64,000 nucleotides of DNA from Apostichopus japonicus. Its lineage: Eukaryota > Echinodermata > Holothuroidea > Aspidochirotida > Stichopodidae. The stretch lies in the NCBI RefSeq assembly GCF_037975245.1, contig NC_092576.1, positions 11,353,111 to 11,417,110 of the forward strand, in the 5' to 3' direction. Shown in pieces: positions 27,913 through 40,765 of the stretch (position 1 is its first letter; the number at the start of each line of letters is the position of its first letter). Made by a program: the position numbers and the translations under genes. The notes under the pieces are model-generated. The model was given only the letters and a program-made list of their open reading frames with translations, made no database searches and was not told the DNA's origin.

Positions 27913-30710
27913 AATATATATGAATATTGACAGAAATTAACAGGACTTACTGTTGCTGTGAGTGTCTGATGTCAAGTAAGTTTTGTCATAGTCCACTGTA
28001 TTCTTTGAGAAATAAATTATTTCTTAAAAATGGAAGGTTTGTAATGATTTTTATGGTGTATTCTGATCTAGATAGTGAGGGTGAATTTAACGGTATTAAC
28101 GACTGTTCCAGAGTAGCGGTGTACTCTTTTGAGAAGCTCATCTTTAATATCAGTAGTAGAATAAGGTCTAAGAGTCCTATAAGGGTATGAGTGAGGGGAA
28201 CAGTATAGGTTTGTGGAATGAGGTCTAAGAGTCCCATAAGGGTATGAGTGAGGGGAACAGTGGGTATGTCATTTTATGTTGTAACTTTACACTTTTTACT
28301 GGTTAGCAATTGAACATGTAAGTTAATAGTTCCCGAAATAATTTATAGTAAATGAATAAGGGCCTTTATGTAAGGAATTGAGCCTTCGAGTGTGGAATTG
28401 TGGGGGTCGGGGGGGGGGCTTTTGTGTCTGAAATTCAGCCAAGGAGTGTGGAAGTGGGGCAGGGGGTGGCAATGGGATGGTAAGTGAGTTTGCATGGACC
28501 ATTGGCATAACACTAGCTGTTATTGCCTGTTTATAATTATTGCCTGTAAAAGTTTGCTATTGCCCTGTAATGACTTGTACAACTGGAGAATCTGATTTTG
28601 TGTTTCAAATTCAAGTTAAACAAGACATAGTGATGGGTATGCTCCCAGCCTCCTACACTCAGTCCTGTTAATATTGATATCATAACATATAACAAGGGGT
28701 TTTCAATAGACACCCCATAGGTGGACTCCGGTCTGCGAGTCAAATCCAGCCCCACGAGAGACTTTCCTGCCCATGGAAAATTTTAAATATGAATTCCACA
28801 ATTCTTGTAGTAATTGGATATGCGTGGTCATTGTGATTTAGGATATACCCTATACCAGCCGCTTACCCGCGATAAATTGCTCAGTTTTAAACTTATATCG
28901 AAAGGTCCGTGCTTGTTTCTTTTCCTTTTGCTTCAACCAACGTTTACCTTGTCCTCATAGAATAGTTCATTTAGAACCCTTGGCCTTTAGTCAAAATATG
29001 GGGTCGTTCTTGTAGCCTAAACGTTTGTCTAACACAGCAGCCCCCCCCCCCAACCCCAAACCTAACTTTTGGGTAGCTGACTGTTCTAAATTAATATTGA
29101 CACGTTTGTTTTCTTCTTCCATGGTGGTGAATGACCGTTCTTTCATGCAATGCATGTGTATAACTTTAATTTCCTGCTAAAGCCTGAGCAGAACACAGGG
29201 CCAACCCCGAATCTATTATTTCTGTTTTAGCGACATTCTCTTTACTTGCTTTTTCGATTGTTTCATTTCACGTTTATTTTTGACAGTATTGTATTTAACT
29301 TGCCACCTATATTCATTAAATTATCTACAAGAACTAGAATTTATGAAGTTAACTGGCATGGTAGTATTAAAAAAACAAAACAATATATATATGTGTATAT
29401 ACATATATATATATATATATTTATTCATTATTTCAGAATTTTCGTATTTTTCTATCTTTTGATTTGATTTTTTTTCTGGGAACACCACCTACCTTTCCTG
29501 GCCTTCTGGCCTCAAGCGGCACGGTTCGGTCGTACAATGAATAGATATTACACCTCTCGAAAGGAGGAAATATTTCAGAAACTTCCATCGTTTTAAAACA
29601 CTAAGCTGTCTGCTTGCAACCTTCATCCTTAGAGACTCCCAGAAAAGAATGATATCTTATATGACCAATATACCCACACCTCCTCTCCCCTCTCGCGAAT
29701 ATTTGTTACTTAGTTAAGTCTAGGTACGGGGTTTCCCTTCAAACGCCCTAACTTTACTTTTAATGATTGGATCATATGTTGTCCTTACTTATATTACATA
29801 CGCCACATTCCATTGGGATCGTGTTTACGATATCTAAGAGTAAGATTCGTGAGCCGTTCTATTGAAATCGGAATTCGGTTCGTGGAATGGGTACTCTAAA
29901 ATCAACTTCACGACGCGAGTTCACGAGTCCTGAATGAATATACGCAAAACAGTTTAGTCTGCAGTATGATACACTTCCGTCACTGCACTGTTTACACAGT
30001 TATATGCACCCTGTACGAAACCTTCATTGTGCGATGTTATCGATTAATAACCTCACAGAAAACTTCGATCAAATATCGATAGTAGATCGTTCAATCATAA
30101 CAAACTAGTGCGCTAAATATGTCTAAATCAATTCCGAATATACGAAAAGCTTCGGGTGATTTCGAACGGGTATATCTTCGTTGTAACGAATGGATGCAGA
30201 CATTTTGGTAACCTCGAAGTGAAGGTTTCTATGGTGATGACGTAACTTTTCCGACCAATCATGAGCGACTATTTAAGCACAATTGGAAACCTGTTTGGGA
30301 AAAAACAATGCCCCTCCCCGGTCCCGACCACATTTAACTCTCGTCTCGACTATATTATTGACGCCATATAGGCACAGTTGTGTCGGTCGGTCTTATAACT
30401 ATGACCATGGTAATAAATACACCGCCTTAAATAACAAGAATCTTCACGCTTTTGAATGACCCGACAAAGTTTATTTATTAGTTACATAATTATCATTATT
30501 GATCACAGAAAATTTTAGGTTTACTGTATCCATCAAGCATACACTACGTTTGTACTTCTAAGTTTGGGTCAAAGTCCTTGGTGAATTATTTGCTAAGTTA
30601 GTGATCCGATAGGTGACGGTTTACCTTGTGATCGACAAGCACGGGACCTAGAATAGACAACAAATTTTACAGTGCACAGTACACATGGTTATGAGTTATA
30701 CAGTACGGTT
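27021..30710 (+). repeat. Segmental duplication, copy A (upstream of the CD225 gene)
   Basis: Blocks at 27025-27595, 28260-28460, 29400-29640, 30330-30530 and 30540-30710 match 39670-40430, 41010-41240, 41285-41500, 41590-41700 and 42590-42810 in the same order and orientation. Example: gctgacgagtgttctgaact and gccgcctcggaaattcttta in both. Copy A has extra sequence near 28560-29220 and 29650-30300. Confidence 0.88.
27601..27925. repeat. (TA)n microsatellite with periodic acacatataaata interruptions
   Basis: About 325 bp of TATA broken at regular intervals by tacacatataaata, giving a second-order period of roughly 30-50 bp. It sits inside duplication copy A; copy B lacks it at the matching point (40425). 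Confidence 0.95.
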
Positions 30711-31440
30711 TAACCTTAGAGAACCGTGACGGCGTTTTTATACTGGTAAGTACATTTTCTTTATGAATTAGTGGTTGCTTTCTCATTCTCCATTTTGTTT
30801 TAAGTAGTTTGCTAGTCGCCCCGCGTTTGGCCTACTTAAATTTGCTAGACGTTGTCACAAGTAATATAATAGGTCTGAGGAATTGATTATACTAACGAAT
30901 GTTTCAATGAAGAAATATGCAATGGGGATAACAGTAAAATGATTCTTCATTGTTTAACATGGGTGACCATTCTAGCATTTTTTTGGTGGGGAAGGGTGGG
31001 GGTGGGGGAGGGGGCGGTGATAGGGTGGCCTTAAAGTCACCTTTCTGCATTGGATTATAATCTTGTGCCAGTCCGGCCTAGCCAGGTAGCATAACACATT
31101 ATATGAATCATGATCCCTACCAACTTTATGTTACTTACTTTCCCAGTAAACATTCCACGGAAGTCACGTGATATTATTAACATTAAATGCCAACACCACT
31201 ATTCCCCCAAATTTCAGTATGCCACAAACTTGCTATAAAATAGTTTACACTTTGCTCGAGGGTATGACTCTCCAACTTATTTACAAACACTTAGGACTTG
31301 TTTAGGTAGAGCAGTACATCTATACTTCATAATCTTCTTCTGTTTGTTTACCTACCCCCCCCCCCCTTGAGCATTTTTTTTAAATGTTTTTATGATATAG
31401 CTAGTATTTTCAAAAGAGAAAATGCTAAGATGCAACTTAC

Positions 31441-31545
31441 AAGGCCTTGGAAGTGTCATTTCCAGCGAGTTGGGAGGCATTTTCAGCCAAAATTTTCTTG
31501 TACGCTTCTCGCCAACTCATGGTGGCGATACGCTTAGATACTATG
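31441..31545 (+). repeat. Dispersed 105-bp repeat R1, copy 1
   Basis: aaggccttggaagtgtcatt, then cagccaaaattttcttgtac and catggtggcgatacgcttag. Matches 32830-32945 (+) and 50997-51100 (-). Origin unknown, perhaps a SINE or LINE part. Confidence 0.8.
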
Positions 31546-31840
31546 CAAGGCCGTATCTACGGCTCTGATAGTTTGCCTACAGGTTTCGCCCCTCCCTTGG
31601 TAAATTCCTGGCTACGCGCCTGTCATATATGCTATTCCAATGGTGTAAAGTCAACAAACAAACAACACTTCAGAACAAAGCACATAAATACCATTATTAT
31701 ACACTGTTGGCTTAAGTTTCCAAACGGAAAATCTTGGTCATAGTTCGTCAGCATGTTCATGTTATATTGTATCTGTGGTTAAAATAGACTAACATTATCA
31801 TCACTATAAGATATAACAATTAGCAATTTCACACTTTCAG

Positions 31841-31926
31841 TACACAAAGTCAATGGAATGGATTAAGAGCCCCGAACAAGTCCATACATCAACGCTGGGA
31901 ACCTCTTAAGGACTTTTGTCTTCAAA
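31841..31926 (+). other. 5' UTR part of CD225 gene coding exon 1; possible upstream exon ends at 30745
   Basis: An acceptor (acactttcag, ending 31840) precedes 86 nt of leader before the ATG at 31927. A strong donor tactg|gtaagtac at 30745/30746 could end a noncoding first exon lying just beyond duplication copy A. This is inference from splice signals only. Confidence 0.45.
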
Positions 31927-31933
31927 ATGGAAG
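31927..31933 (+). CDS. CD225 gene coding exon 1
   Basis: ATG GAA G|gtacgc; only two codons plus one base. The phase fits exon 2 (G+AA gives Glu). Very short, hence the moderate confidence. Confidence 0.7.
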
Positions 31934-34900
31934 GTACGCATTACATTTCTCTTTCTTATGCCGTTTTCGTAATTTTAATTGAATGGAATTTGATAGTATA
32001 AAACCGTAAGAACGTAAGACGAGCTTCTGTGTTAAACGTTTAATAAATCTCTCCGCCATCCAATAAATCTTAATTCTAAGAAGTGAAAATTCACTCTTTG
32101 ATAGTGTCGACGACGGCGATCACTCTTCGATGAGTAAACGCAAATCATATCCAAGAGAGTCATCCAGTGGCGTTGCCACGGTGGTGGGGTTGGGGTGGAG
32201 GTGTGGGGGCTGCCCCCCCATGAAAGCTTGTCGCCCCCAGTCGCCCTCCCAATGGGATTTTGGGTGTCGAAAAAAAAAATTACATGTGCGAAAAATATAT
32301 CATTGGTCTGAACGGTCTCGAATCTCCATGATGACCACTTATGAACGATCCTTCGATCGCGGACCGGCAGTAGGCTATAGTTGCTGAAAAACCTGACGTG
32401 ACATAGCGTATAGGCCGAGAAGACATCTACAGTAGTCACACTGTACTGAAAACGCATGCTAACGACCGTCGAATTATATAATTCCTGCTCTACAAGACTA
32501 CTACACTCATAAAGCAATCTTCGATGTCAGTTTGACATATAGTTCGGTCATTTCAGTATGTTACTTGGCTGAAAACCTAATCAATCTCTTTTTTATTTTC
32601 CACGCGCAATTTGCAGATTATTTAATTTGCAGATTATTTGCATATTATTACGCAATTTGCAGATAAATGTCAATGCCGGTGTCAAACTCATAAAAGATAT
32701 GTCATGATATTTCAAAGTAACTTACCACAGAGTGTTTTTTTCTTTTCTATTCACTAAACTATTTGATGACCATATCAAGACATGGGTTCTCAAAATAAAG
32801 GATGTTGAGAAAACTTTAATTAGAGCAGCTTAGAAGGCCTGGGAAGTGTCATTTCCAACGATCTATAGGAGGCCTTTTTAGCTAAAAATTCCTGGTGCGC
32901 TGCGCGCCAATCCATGGTGGCGCTCCGCTTAGATAGTAACAAGACGCCCTCCTAGGAAATGGTCAAGCCCCCCAGCGCCCCCACTGAAAAAATGCTGTCT
33001 ACGTCGCATTGGAGTCATCACGCAAAAAGGAATATCTCTAAACGAAATCATATTTTCACTCTATTGAGAGTTAAATATCAAGAAAAAGCCAATAAGTTAC
33101 AAGGCTGGAAAATTGATTTGAACCAGTGATCTCCGGATGATACAAACCCATCCAGTGCTCTACCAACCCATGAGCTAGTTAGGGTTTATTAAAATGGCGA
33201 TCTCTATATGCACAGTCATATCTTCTCTGGACTCGCGGGTCAGAAGCCACATGAACTTGCATACCGTGTAAGCATGAATCTGTTGGTCTCAACTGAAATT
33301 CCTTCAGATCCTCTCACACAAATATATATAATTTCCCTCCAAATACTATTATCCGTATTAATATCTATAAAACCAAAGTAAAGCCGATCCTCAGCTACGG
33401 GAGTACCTGCCTGCTTACCATCTCTACTTCCAACAAACAAGTTTCAACAACATCCAAAAAGGGTGTAAAAGGTTTTATAATATTTTATTAAAAAATAATA
33501 AGGTCCAATAGAAATGTTTTCACAAATGGAACATGCTCCTATTTCTGAAGTAGATTGGAATTAGGTGTGCTCATACAACTGGTAATGTACTTCAGATGTG
33601 AAGCTCCGTTGGTTCCAATTTCGTCTTCTTAATAAAATTTTAGGGACAAATACTCCCATGGTTGAAGTTAGCAAAATCAATGATCCACTTTGTACACTTT
33701 CTGTGGTGTGGCAGATGAGAGTTTAATTCATTTATTTTAAGAATGCGGCTTCACCCAGAAAGTATGGAGGGATTTTCAAACTATAGGTTCAATCCAACTG
33801 AATATCAAAATTGCAGTTAGTAAAGAGCTTGTTCTGTTTGGAAATTATTTGTACAAATATATGTCTAACATCCTTCTGGTTCTGAAATTTTGTGTTTCAA
33901 AAAGTAAGGTTAAAAATGAGAAACCTTCCTTTAGCTATGGTAAAAATTGATTTAAAGAATTGTTATCTAAAAAGTTTTTGAATAAAACTAATTGTAAGCA
34001 ACATGCTTTTGATCTTTATTTGAAGTTTAATGATTTATTTGTTGTTGTTGATCATATTGACTAATGATCATAATGTATATGTTATGATGAATTGTATATT
34101 GTTTGGACTCTTGATGGAATGATAATAGAAATATTAAAAAAATAATAATAAAAAGTAATAAAAATTCCATACAACAGCCTATCACTTTACACTAAAAATC
34201 CCTTCTTATATCTGAACCTCCATGTTCTTTATGCGGGCAGCACAAGCCCTACTTTTAAACTTCTTGAAGCATTTAACATTAACCTAGATACAAAACAACC
34301 CCGAGAAATAAAATTGATTAAAGATATCTCCTCCTGAAGTGTTAAGAATGTATGAAGCAATATTATACACATAATGAATGGTTATGAGTGCAATAGTGCA
34401 AATATTTCATGAGTTGAAAGATGTAATTTTTTCCATTCAACGAGGCGCAGCCGAGTTAAATGGAACAAATTACATCTTTCAACGAATGAAATATTTGCAC
34501 TGTTGCACGAATGGAAACCATTCATTATTTGTTTTATACAACACCTTCAAATTTGGATATAATTGGATGTAAAATGCACTCATGCAACAGATTGTTTTGA
34601 ACAGACAGGTTTCTCTGCTCTCTTACCATTGAAAAAAGTGCTATCAAAAAAGTATAACCCATGGTTCTATTTCATAGAGTGCAATAGAGCGGATTTTGCA
34701 TGCAATCGACGAGCAATTGACCAATCAAATGGCCGGAATATAATTAAGTGTTGTATAAAGTGCATTATCGAACGTTTTACTGTGAAATAGAATCGTGCTC
34801 TCCATGGATGGGCGTCATCCAAATGTTGAAACGTTCACAAAATTAAAGTACTAAATAATAACATCATAGTTTTCATCTAAAAATGATCAATCTAATGAAA

Positions 34901-37900
34901 TTATTATCATACTGTTAATTTACAAACTTAGCATTTCTCTAAAAACATGTTTTGTGGTTCCAATGTTGTATTAAAAAATGTCACGATTTTATTTACCAAT
35001 CGTTTTGAATGACTAGTATATTCACTATGAAGAGTCAAGTTTTTTTTCAAGTTGTAAATGTTGACGGCTCAATTTATTGTTTTTTTGCCAGAATTTGAAA
35101 GACTGATAAAATCTGACGAGGAAAATGATTCTCCAATTAACTATGGAAGTAATAAGGAGCTAGTCGTAAGTATTATTATGACGTGCATGTATTTTCAATC
35201 TTATATTTGTTGAATGCAATGTTTGTCCAGTATACATGTCCATGATTGTTCCATGAAACGTACATGAAATTGATTTCTCGCACTTATACAGACACGTAGT
35301 CAGGAAGGAATTTGGAAGTGTACCAACATTTTGAGAAGGGACAACAACGATTTGAGAAGGGCATTAACAGTTTAAGGAGAGGCATTAACAGTTTAAAGGA
35401 GGGTATTAACAGTTTAAGGAGGGGAATTAACAGTTTAAGAAGTGGCATTAACAGTTAAAGGAGGGACAACAACGATTTAAGGAGAGCATTAACAGTTTAA
35501 GGAGTAGCATTAACAATTTTTAGGAGGGTCATTAACAATTTAAGGAGGGACACACTAATTGTGTCCTGTAACTTGTGAAGTTTGTACATATGACAATTGT
35601 TCATATCGTAAGTGGGTGCGGTGGGGGAAGGGGTGATGGTCTGTAAGTGAGTGCGGTGTGGGAGGGGGTAATGGTCTGTAAGTGGGTGCGATGGGGAAGG
35701 GGGTAATAGTCTGTACAGTGGTTGCAGGGAAACAGCATCCTGTGCCCGCGGCCTGGCTATTGGCCTTGCTCGTATATGTATTGTAAAAATGTTCGGTAGG
35801 TTCCTTCTTAAGCAATTGCTTTTTGGTTTGTAGCTTTTCCGTCATGCAAATGAGGCCAGACTGAAAGTTATTTTTGAGTTTGTCAACACACTTGTACTTA
35901 GTTTTTACTCGTACTCCAGTGTATAGTAATTACCTAAAACAGACTTTGGTCAGTTTGTACTGAGAATAAGGGACAACCGTTAATCAGTATAAGGGTCATT
36001 CCATATCAAATCACCAAATTTTGGGGTATCTTGTAATTCGACATCTTTGCAAACATATTATAGGAAAGCATTGTAATCATCATTTTGTTATGTTTGTACT
36101 ATACATAATAACTTCTGAAAGAAACAAGTACCCTGAAGCAATGGTTTAGGAGCAATTCATCACTAAAAATAGCACATTTTTTAGTGAAAAGTACAAAAGT
36201 CAAATATTTTGACACTTTTAAGTTGACCTAACTCCACAAGACAATATTTTTGTAGCCTAATTTTTTATTTTCCTGTTCTATGGGATAGACTCTATAGGCA
36301 TCTGTAATAGAAAGGTAGTAGAATGTTTAATTGCTGAGAAATGAGACCTCAAAAGTCAAGAAAATGCCAAAATGCCATGCATGATGGCGACAAATTGCGG
36401 AAGTTCAAAGTGTGATAAATCGGCCAATTGTGAAGCAATGCAACTGAAATTTTCAGAATATGCTTATTTAATAGTGGTCCAATCATACAAAAAAAATTGG
36501 GAATTTTTGGAGAGGGTGCAGCAACAGCCATCCGTGATTTGACACGGAATGACCCATAAACTAAAATGTTCAATATGTTAGACCTGTCAGCAGATGCTAC
36601 TGTGAAAAAAATTACTAACATACCAATTTGTTACTCAAAGGCTCTCTAAACTAATGACTAGATAGGAGTCTAATCAGATGTCCCTATGCTTGACTAGTAA
36701 GTAAACCTATAGTAAAGATGGTTTAAATGGTAGATCTTCAGCGTGCTGCAGTAAAGTGTCATCCACTTCCTGGTTAAACGTGGGTCAAAATTATCAGCGA
36801 AACCTTTAGACTATAGTCTGGTTAGTCCAGTCAATCATTATGCATAGGATTATGTGTTAGTATTTTATATTTGTAAGTCCTCAGTAGCAACTGGTCATTA
36901 ATGTAACACATGTTAAGAAATTACAACACACTTCACTATAGTATTTAACTGTTTAACGGGTACTCACCTTTACCAGTTTTGATAAAGCCATGAGAATCGG
37001 CTGGCTCGAACTGACAGTCAGGCACTTTAGGATATAGTATAGCATCTAGCTGATTCAAGGGTAAATGTATGTATGTATATTAGATCCTCCTGCAAGCAGG
37101 AACTCGCGAAGAAGCCTCAAGCGTATCAAAGCCGCAAGCTGACCGAAGTCAGTCTCTTAAATTCATATTTAACGTCCATGATTATGAATTGTTAATTGTC
37201 AACAACTCTGTAACTGGACGACATACATTAATCTAGGAGTGACTCGAACCGGGGACTTTATGTTTGAAAGGCACCTGCCACTGAGCTAACATTCCAAGCT
37301 AAATACTTGCACTGCCGCTTACAACTCTTATACAGTAACACTTTAATCGTACCCATACTACCATAGGGAATTGTGTGCTCATACTCTCATTCCTGTTGGA
37401 TCTAACCATAGTCAAGTTCTTACTTTCTGTTACTCCGTGACTTGCAAGTTACGTTATGTTCCACGTACAGTACATCGTTGGATACCCATTCATGATGGAG
37501 TTGTCTCTGGTATAGGTGATGTTGTACCACAACAAGTTGGATGTTCCTATGATTTGCGAGTTATAAATTTATGGGTTTTTTTTTGTGTTTTGATTTCTTG
37601 TTTATTTTAATCAGCAAATTAACGAGGTAACTCCAATTCGTCGTCACTATCTTTACGAACCTCCAGAAGATTACTATTGGCTAGCCGTGGCTTCACTTAT
37701 CTGTTGTGTCTGCCTTCCACCGTTTGGGTTACTTGCCATTTACAGAGCACGACAGGTCAGTTTTACAATTTATTAGTTGCTGCATTTGCCTGGAGTCCAG
37801 CATTAAATATATAGTAGCTATAATGTCGGTAGGGATAAAGTTAGGATATTTGTAATTCGTGGAACTTTCTGTTATAATGAATGAATCAATATCAAATTAA

Positions 37901-38457
37901 TATCCATCCTTCTGCAATAAAATTTAAAAAAAAAGATACCAAAGCCTACCTTTCAAATAATATGAATGTCTAACTTGTAAATACCTTTCTTGCTTTTAAT
38001 GTTTACAGTGTTTGTATGCATGTTTTAATAGTAAATTTCTTATCTTGTATTTTTAAGATTATAAGGACCCCTTTGGAAATAAGTTTTTAGCTTAAAGGGT
38101 TATCCTTGGCATGTTGTTTTCTTTTTGATGCATTTAAGTATATTTCCACCTTGTATTTTAAATGTTTCTCTATATGTGCAATTTTTTGTATGCAGATGAA
38201 GAATGATAATTTGCTGAATAAAATCAAATCCAATCAAACCTATATGAGTGATATCATAACTTTCATATTATTTTTTCCTTATATTTTTTTTCTCCATCAT
38301 ACAGGTTCCTCGTCTTTACTTTAGTGGGGACGAGCTCGGTGCATACAGGGCCTCTGGACAAGCCAAAGGTTTCGCTTTGATGAGTTTTATGTTAGGCAGC
38401 ATGCTTCTAATTACCGTGGCAATACTCCTGGTTAATATATTAAACTTAGGTTTGTGA
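31927..38457 (+). CDS. CD225/dispanin family transmembrane protein (4 coding exons, 124 aa)
   Basis: Join of 31927-31933, 35092-35165, 37615-37755, 38305-38457; all GT/AG with matching phases and ending TGA. Dispanins (IFITM, PRRT, SYNDIG1, TMEM91 and relatives) are small membrane proteins with an intramembrane segment, a conserved cytosolic loop and a C-terminal transmembrane helix. Here the first hydrophobic segment is YYWLAVASLICCVCLPPFGL (about residues 48-67), the loop has the hallmark GDELGAYRASGQAK (about 81-95), and the second helix is FALMSFMLGSMLLITVAILL (about 97-116). The acidic N-terminus (MEEFERLIKSDEEND) is short. The Cys pair (CCVC) could be palmitoylated, as in IFITMs. The exact subfamily is not clear; PRRT/SYNDIG-like is more likely than IFITM. 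The gene is bracketed by direct segmental duplications. Confidence 0.87.
32830..32945 (+). repeat. Dispersed repeat R1, copy 2
   Basis: aaggcctgggaagtgtcatt, then ccaatccatggtggcgctcc and gcttagatag; second + copy, in intron 1 of the CD225 gene. Confidence 0.8.
33230..34360 (+). repeat. Duplicated block D2, copy 1 (interrupted by a LINE)
   Basis: 33365-33470 (aaaaccaaagtaaagccgat, ccatctctacttccaacaaa) and 34195-34345 (acaagccctacttttaaact, accccgagaa, tctcctcctgaa) match 50855-50935 and 51275-51380 in order. The L1-like fragment at 33575-34158 lies between the halves of this copy. Confidence 0.6.
33575..34158 (+). mobile_element. L1/Tx1-like LINE 3' fragment (zf-RVT region)
   Basis: Reading with one frameshift and one stop gives KLRWFQFRLLNKILGTNTPM, KINDPLCTLC, then HLF and ECGFTQKVWRDF, the zinc-finger-like tail of L1-clade ORF2. 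Ends in an A-rich tail (aaaaaaataataataaaaag). Confidence 0.72.
34387..34509. repeat. Long near-perfect inverted repeat (hairpin)
   Basis: The left arm gtgcaatagtgcaaatattt / catgagttgaaagatgtaat pairs with the right arm attacatctttcaacgaatg / aaatatttgcactgttgcac. Arms of about 50 nt with few mismatches are separated by a short GC-rich loop (gaggcgcagccgagt). Confidence 0.9.
35092..35165 (+). CDS. CD225 gene coding exon 2
   Basis: Acceptor tttttgccag, donor GTC|gtaagt. It encodes FERLIKSDEENDSPINYGSN, the acidic N-terminal tail. Confidence 0.82.
35330..35560. repeat. About 22-bp minisatellite in CD225 intron 2
   Basis: Repeats of gcattaacagtttaaggag with length variation, roughly 10 units. 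They are followed by three imperfect copies of gtaagtgggtgcggtggggg / aaggggtaatggtct at 35605-35720. Confidence 0.85.
35993..36555. mobile_element. MITE family M3 with GGGTCATTCC ends
   Basis: Left end GGGTCATTCCATATCAAATC, right end (inverted) GGGTCATTCCGTGTCAAATC. A 4-bp duplication ATAA lies outside both ends. 563 bp, no transposase frame. Confidence 0.87.
37065..37296 (-). mobile_element. tRNA-derived SINE family S1, copy D
   Basis: The reverse complement begins tggaatgttagctcagtggc (A box), with ccggttcgagtcactcct (B box) and the full S1 body to an (ACAT)n tail. Located in CD225 intron 2. Confidence 0.88.
37615..37755 (+). CDS. CD225 gene coding exon 3 (first membrane segment)
   Basis: Acceptor tttaatcag, donor CAG|gtcagt. 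47 codons with EPPEDYYWLAVASLICCVCL, then PPFGLLAIYRARQ, the dispanin intramembrane segment and start of the loop. Confidence 0.92.
38305..38457 (+). CDS. CD225 gene terminal exon 4 (loop and second helix)
   Basis: Acceptor catcatacag. VPRLYFSGDELGAYRASGQA, then the C-terminal transmembrane helix and stop TGA at 38455-38457. Confidence 0.92.
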   Translation, partial: VPRLYFSGDELGAYRASGQAKGFALMSFMLGSMLLITVAILLVNILNLGL

Positions 38458-38644
38458 TCAAAGAAGTAAATGATGGATTGATTCATACAGCGGGTATTTG
38501 AGAAGCAATTAAACCTCGGTAGAAAGAAAGGGAGTATCCATATCATTGGTGACACACATGCGTTGAAATATTTTACATCAACACTTAGACCTTATTCTGC
38601 AATATTATTAAATATACCACACATCCAAAATAAGATGACTATTA

Positions 38645-38945
38645 GGAGGTGAGTGATCACATCGTGGTACCATTATGCCTAATGAGTAGATTAGACGCTT
38701 GATCGACTCATGTTACCACCATACTGCTGAGTACAAGATGTGTTATCGACTCATGGTACCATCATGCTAAGTGAGTACAGTAGATGCATGACCGACTCGT
38801 GATGCCATTATAATACTAAGCAAAATAGACGCGTGATCGACTCATGATACCATCATACTTCTGAGCACAGTTTATGCGTGATCAAAGCATGATGCCGCCA
38901 TGCTTCTTGGTACAATAGACGCGTGAACGACCATTGTACAACCAT
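38645..38945. repeat. Degenerate roughly 55-bp tandem repeat downstream of the CD225 gene
   Basis: Recurring gcgtgatcgactcatgatac / catcatactnctgagtacag motifs, about five units with strong divergence. Confidence 0.7.
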
Positions 38946-40658
38946 GCATAGTCGACAGTTTATACCACATACAAAATATAAAGTGATATCTAATAACATT
39001 TGGGATCACAGGGAATAACATTATGAGAAATGCCAGGCTCCTTTTCTTTATATACTTTTATCACCATAGTTACGTGAGGTGTGGAACTCAGAAACACACC
39101 AGTCTTTTTATTTGTTTGCAAAAGGAAGAACAATCCATTATTTACGTAATGAAACGATTTCTATAGTGCAATTTTTAGACACGAGTACGCAACTTTGAAA
39201 TTTATTTGATTGGAATATTTAAAAATGCTTTCTGCATTGTTTTAATGTTAAACTGAACTTTATACTGTTGAAATAATTCATTTGTAAGCTTTGCTTAAAA
39301 GATCGCATGCATGCATGTTGTTTTAATTATTGATCCAGATATGTGTAACTAATATGGTATCTTTCGAACTCGGCGAATGTTTGGAACTATTCAAATGTCA
39401 TTTTGATATCTTGATATATGGAATTCGGGTGTTTATTTCTCACTCTTTTCAATATATAACTTGCTTGTAACTAGTATTGCTAGTGATATGTTTCATATAC
39501 AACCACTATTGATCTTTTCCATCATTTGAAGTTTTTTTACAGTCATTATATTTCAAACATACCGACAATCCCGGATGTCAAAGGAAGTACCAAGTAACAA
39601 TTTAATGCAGAATGCTGATCTTTGCAAAAATCAAAAATGTTAAATCCAATTCATACTTTTCAACTCATACAAGGTGAAGTGATTCTATAATTGATTCTAT
39701 GCACAACTCTCTCAAAACCCAGGTCTTGTTATGATATATAGCTGACGAGTGTTCTGAACTGCCGCCTCGGAAATTCTTTATTTCCATCATTTAAAGTATG
39801 ACTTTAGTCACAACATTTATTCAGATATGCTCTAGAAAAGTTAAAACCCGCTGCTATCCAGGTTTTATTTCCGTAACACTTTCATTTTTTTTAAGAATTG
39901 CCCGAATGAAACAGCTAAGTTTCATCATATAGAGTGACTGGATTATAAAGTCTAATATACAGGTCAGTTCTTCACATTGCAAAAACAAAACAAAAAACAA
40001 AACACTCAATGGGCAAAAATAAGACTTTTGTGGCCTCAAATGACATGTCTTACAATGTAGCACGTGTTCGTCATTGACTTAAATAGATAAAGACCTAAAA
40101 TTCAGCCTAAACTCATGTTTTAAAATGTTAAAATAGGTCGTTAACATCGTATTTGCAACATTGTCGAGTTAGCAGTTCAGTCAGTCATATTGCAACTTTC
40201 ATCAAATCAGGAATTCTTGATTTTTTTCTTTCACATTGGTGCATGATCAATATTGGATGTATTAATTTTTGCTTATGTAAATTGTTACCTTGTATTGTGT
40301 ATTGTTCTTTTCTCAATTGTATTCATCTTCGTAAGCAACTCATCCCGTAACTTAATTGTTTTTGTCGTCTTTCATTTGTGGTAACATTAAATGTATAATT
40401 ACTCTATTATTCTAATCTAAATGACATTTATTCGTTACATAAAATGTCATGCATTTCATACCTTCTTAAAATGTTCGTACTTGTTGGAAGAAAAAAAAAT
40501 ACTCAATGACCACACACTTAAATTGCTACCAACATCTTCTTCAAGAGATAATTTATGTGCGTGTGTTTTTCCCCTTCTGTTACTGTAACTTGTCATTCAG
40601 CCTCTGAAGAATATCCTGCTGGGATCGAATCGTCAGACCCTCTTACACATAAAGAAAT

Positions 40659-40765
40659 AATTCCGGTCAGATATCGGGAAAAATCCGGTCGGCACCGGAA
40701 CTAGATAAATTTGTCATTCATCCGGCCAGATAATCTGGTCGGACCAGATATTGATTGCATCCCTT
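40659..40765. mobile_element. hAT element 3' end fragment
   Basis: aattccggtcagatatcggg, then gtcggcaccggaactagata and ccggccagataatctggtcg, ending attgcatccctt. Clearly related to the right end of the element at 11588-12285 but lacking the left part and target duplication. Confidence 0.75.

Noticed and set aside
32032-32517. 161-codon minus-strand frame
   Set aside because: Composition and lack of any recognisable domain, with a Pro/Thr-rich stretch from a G/C-rich tract, argue for chance.
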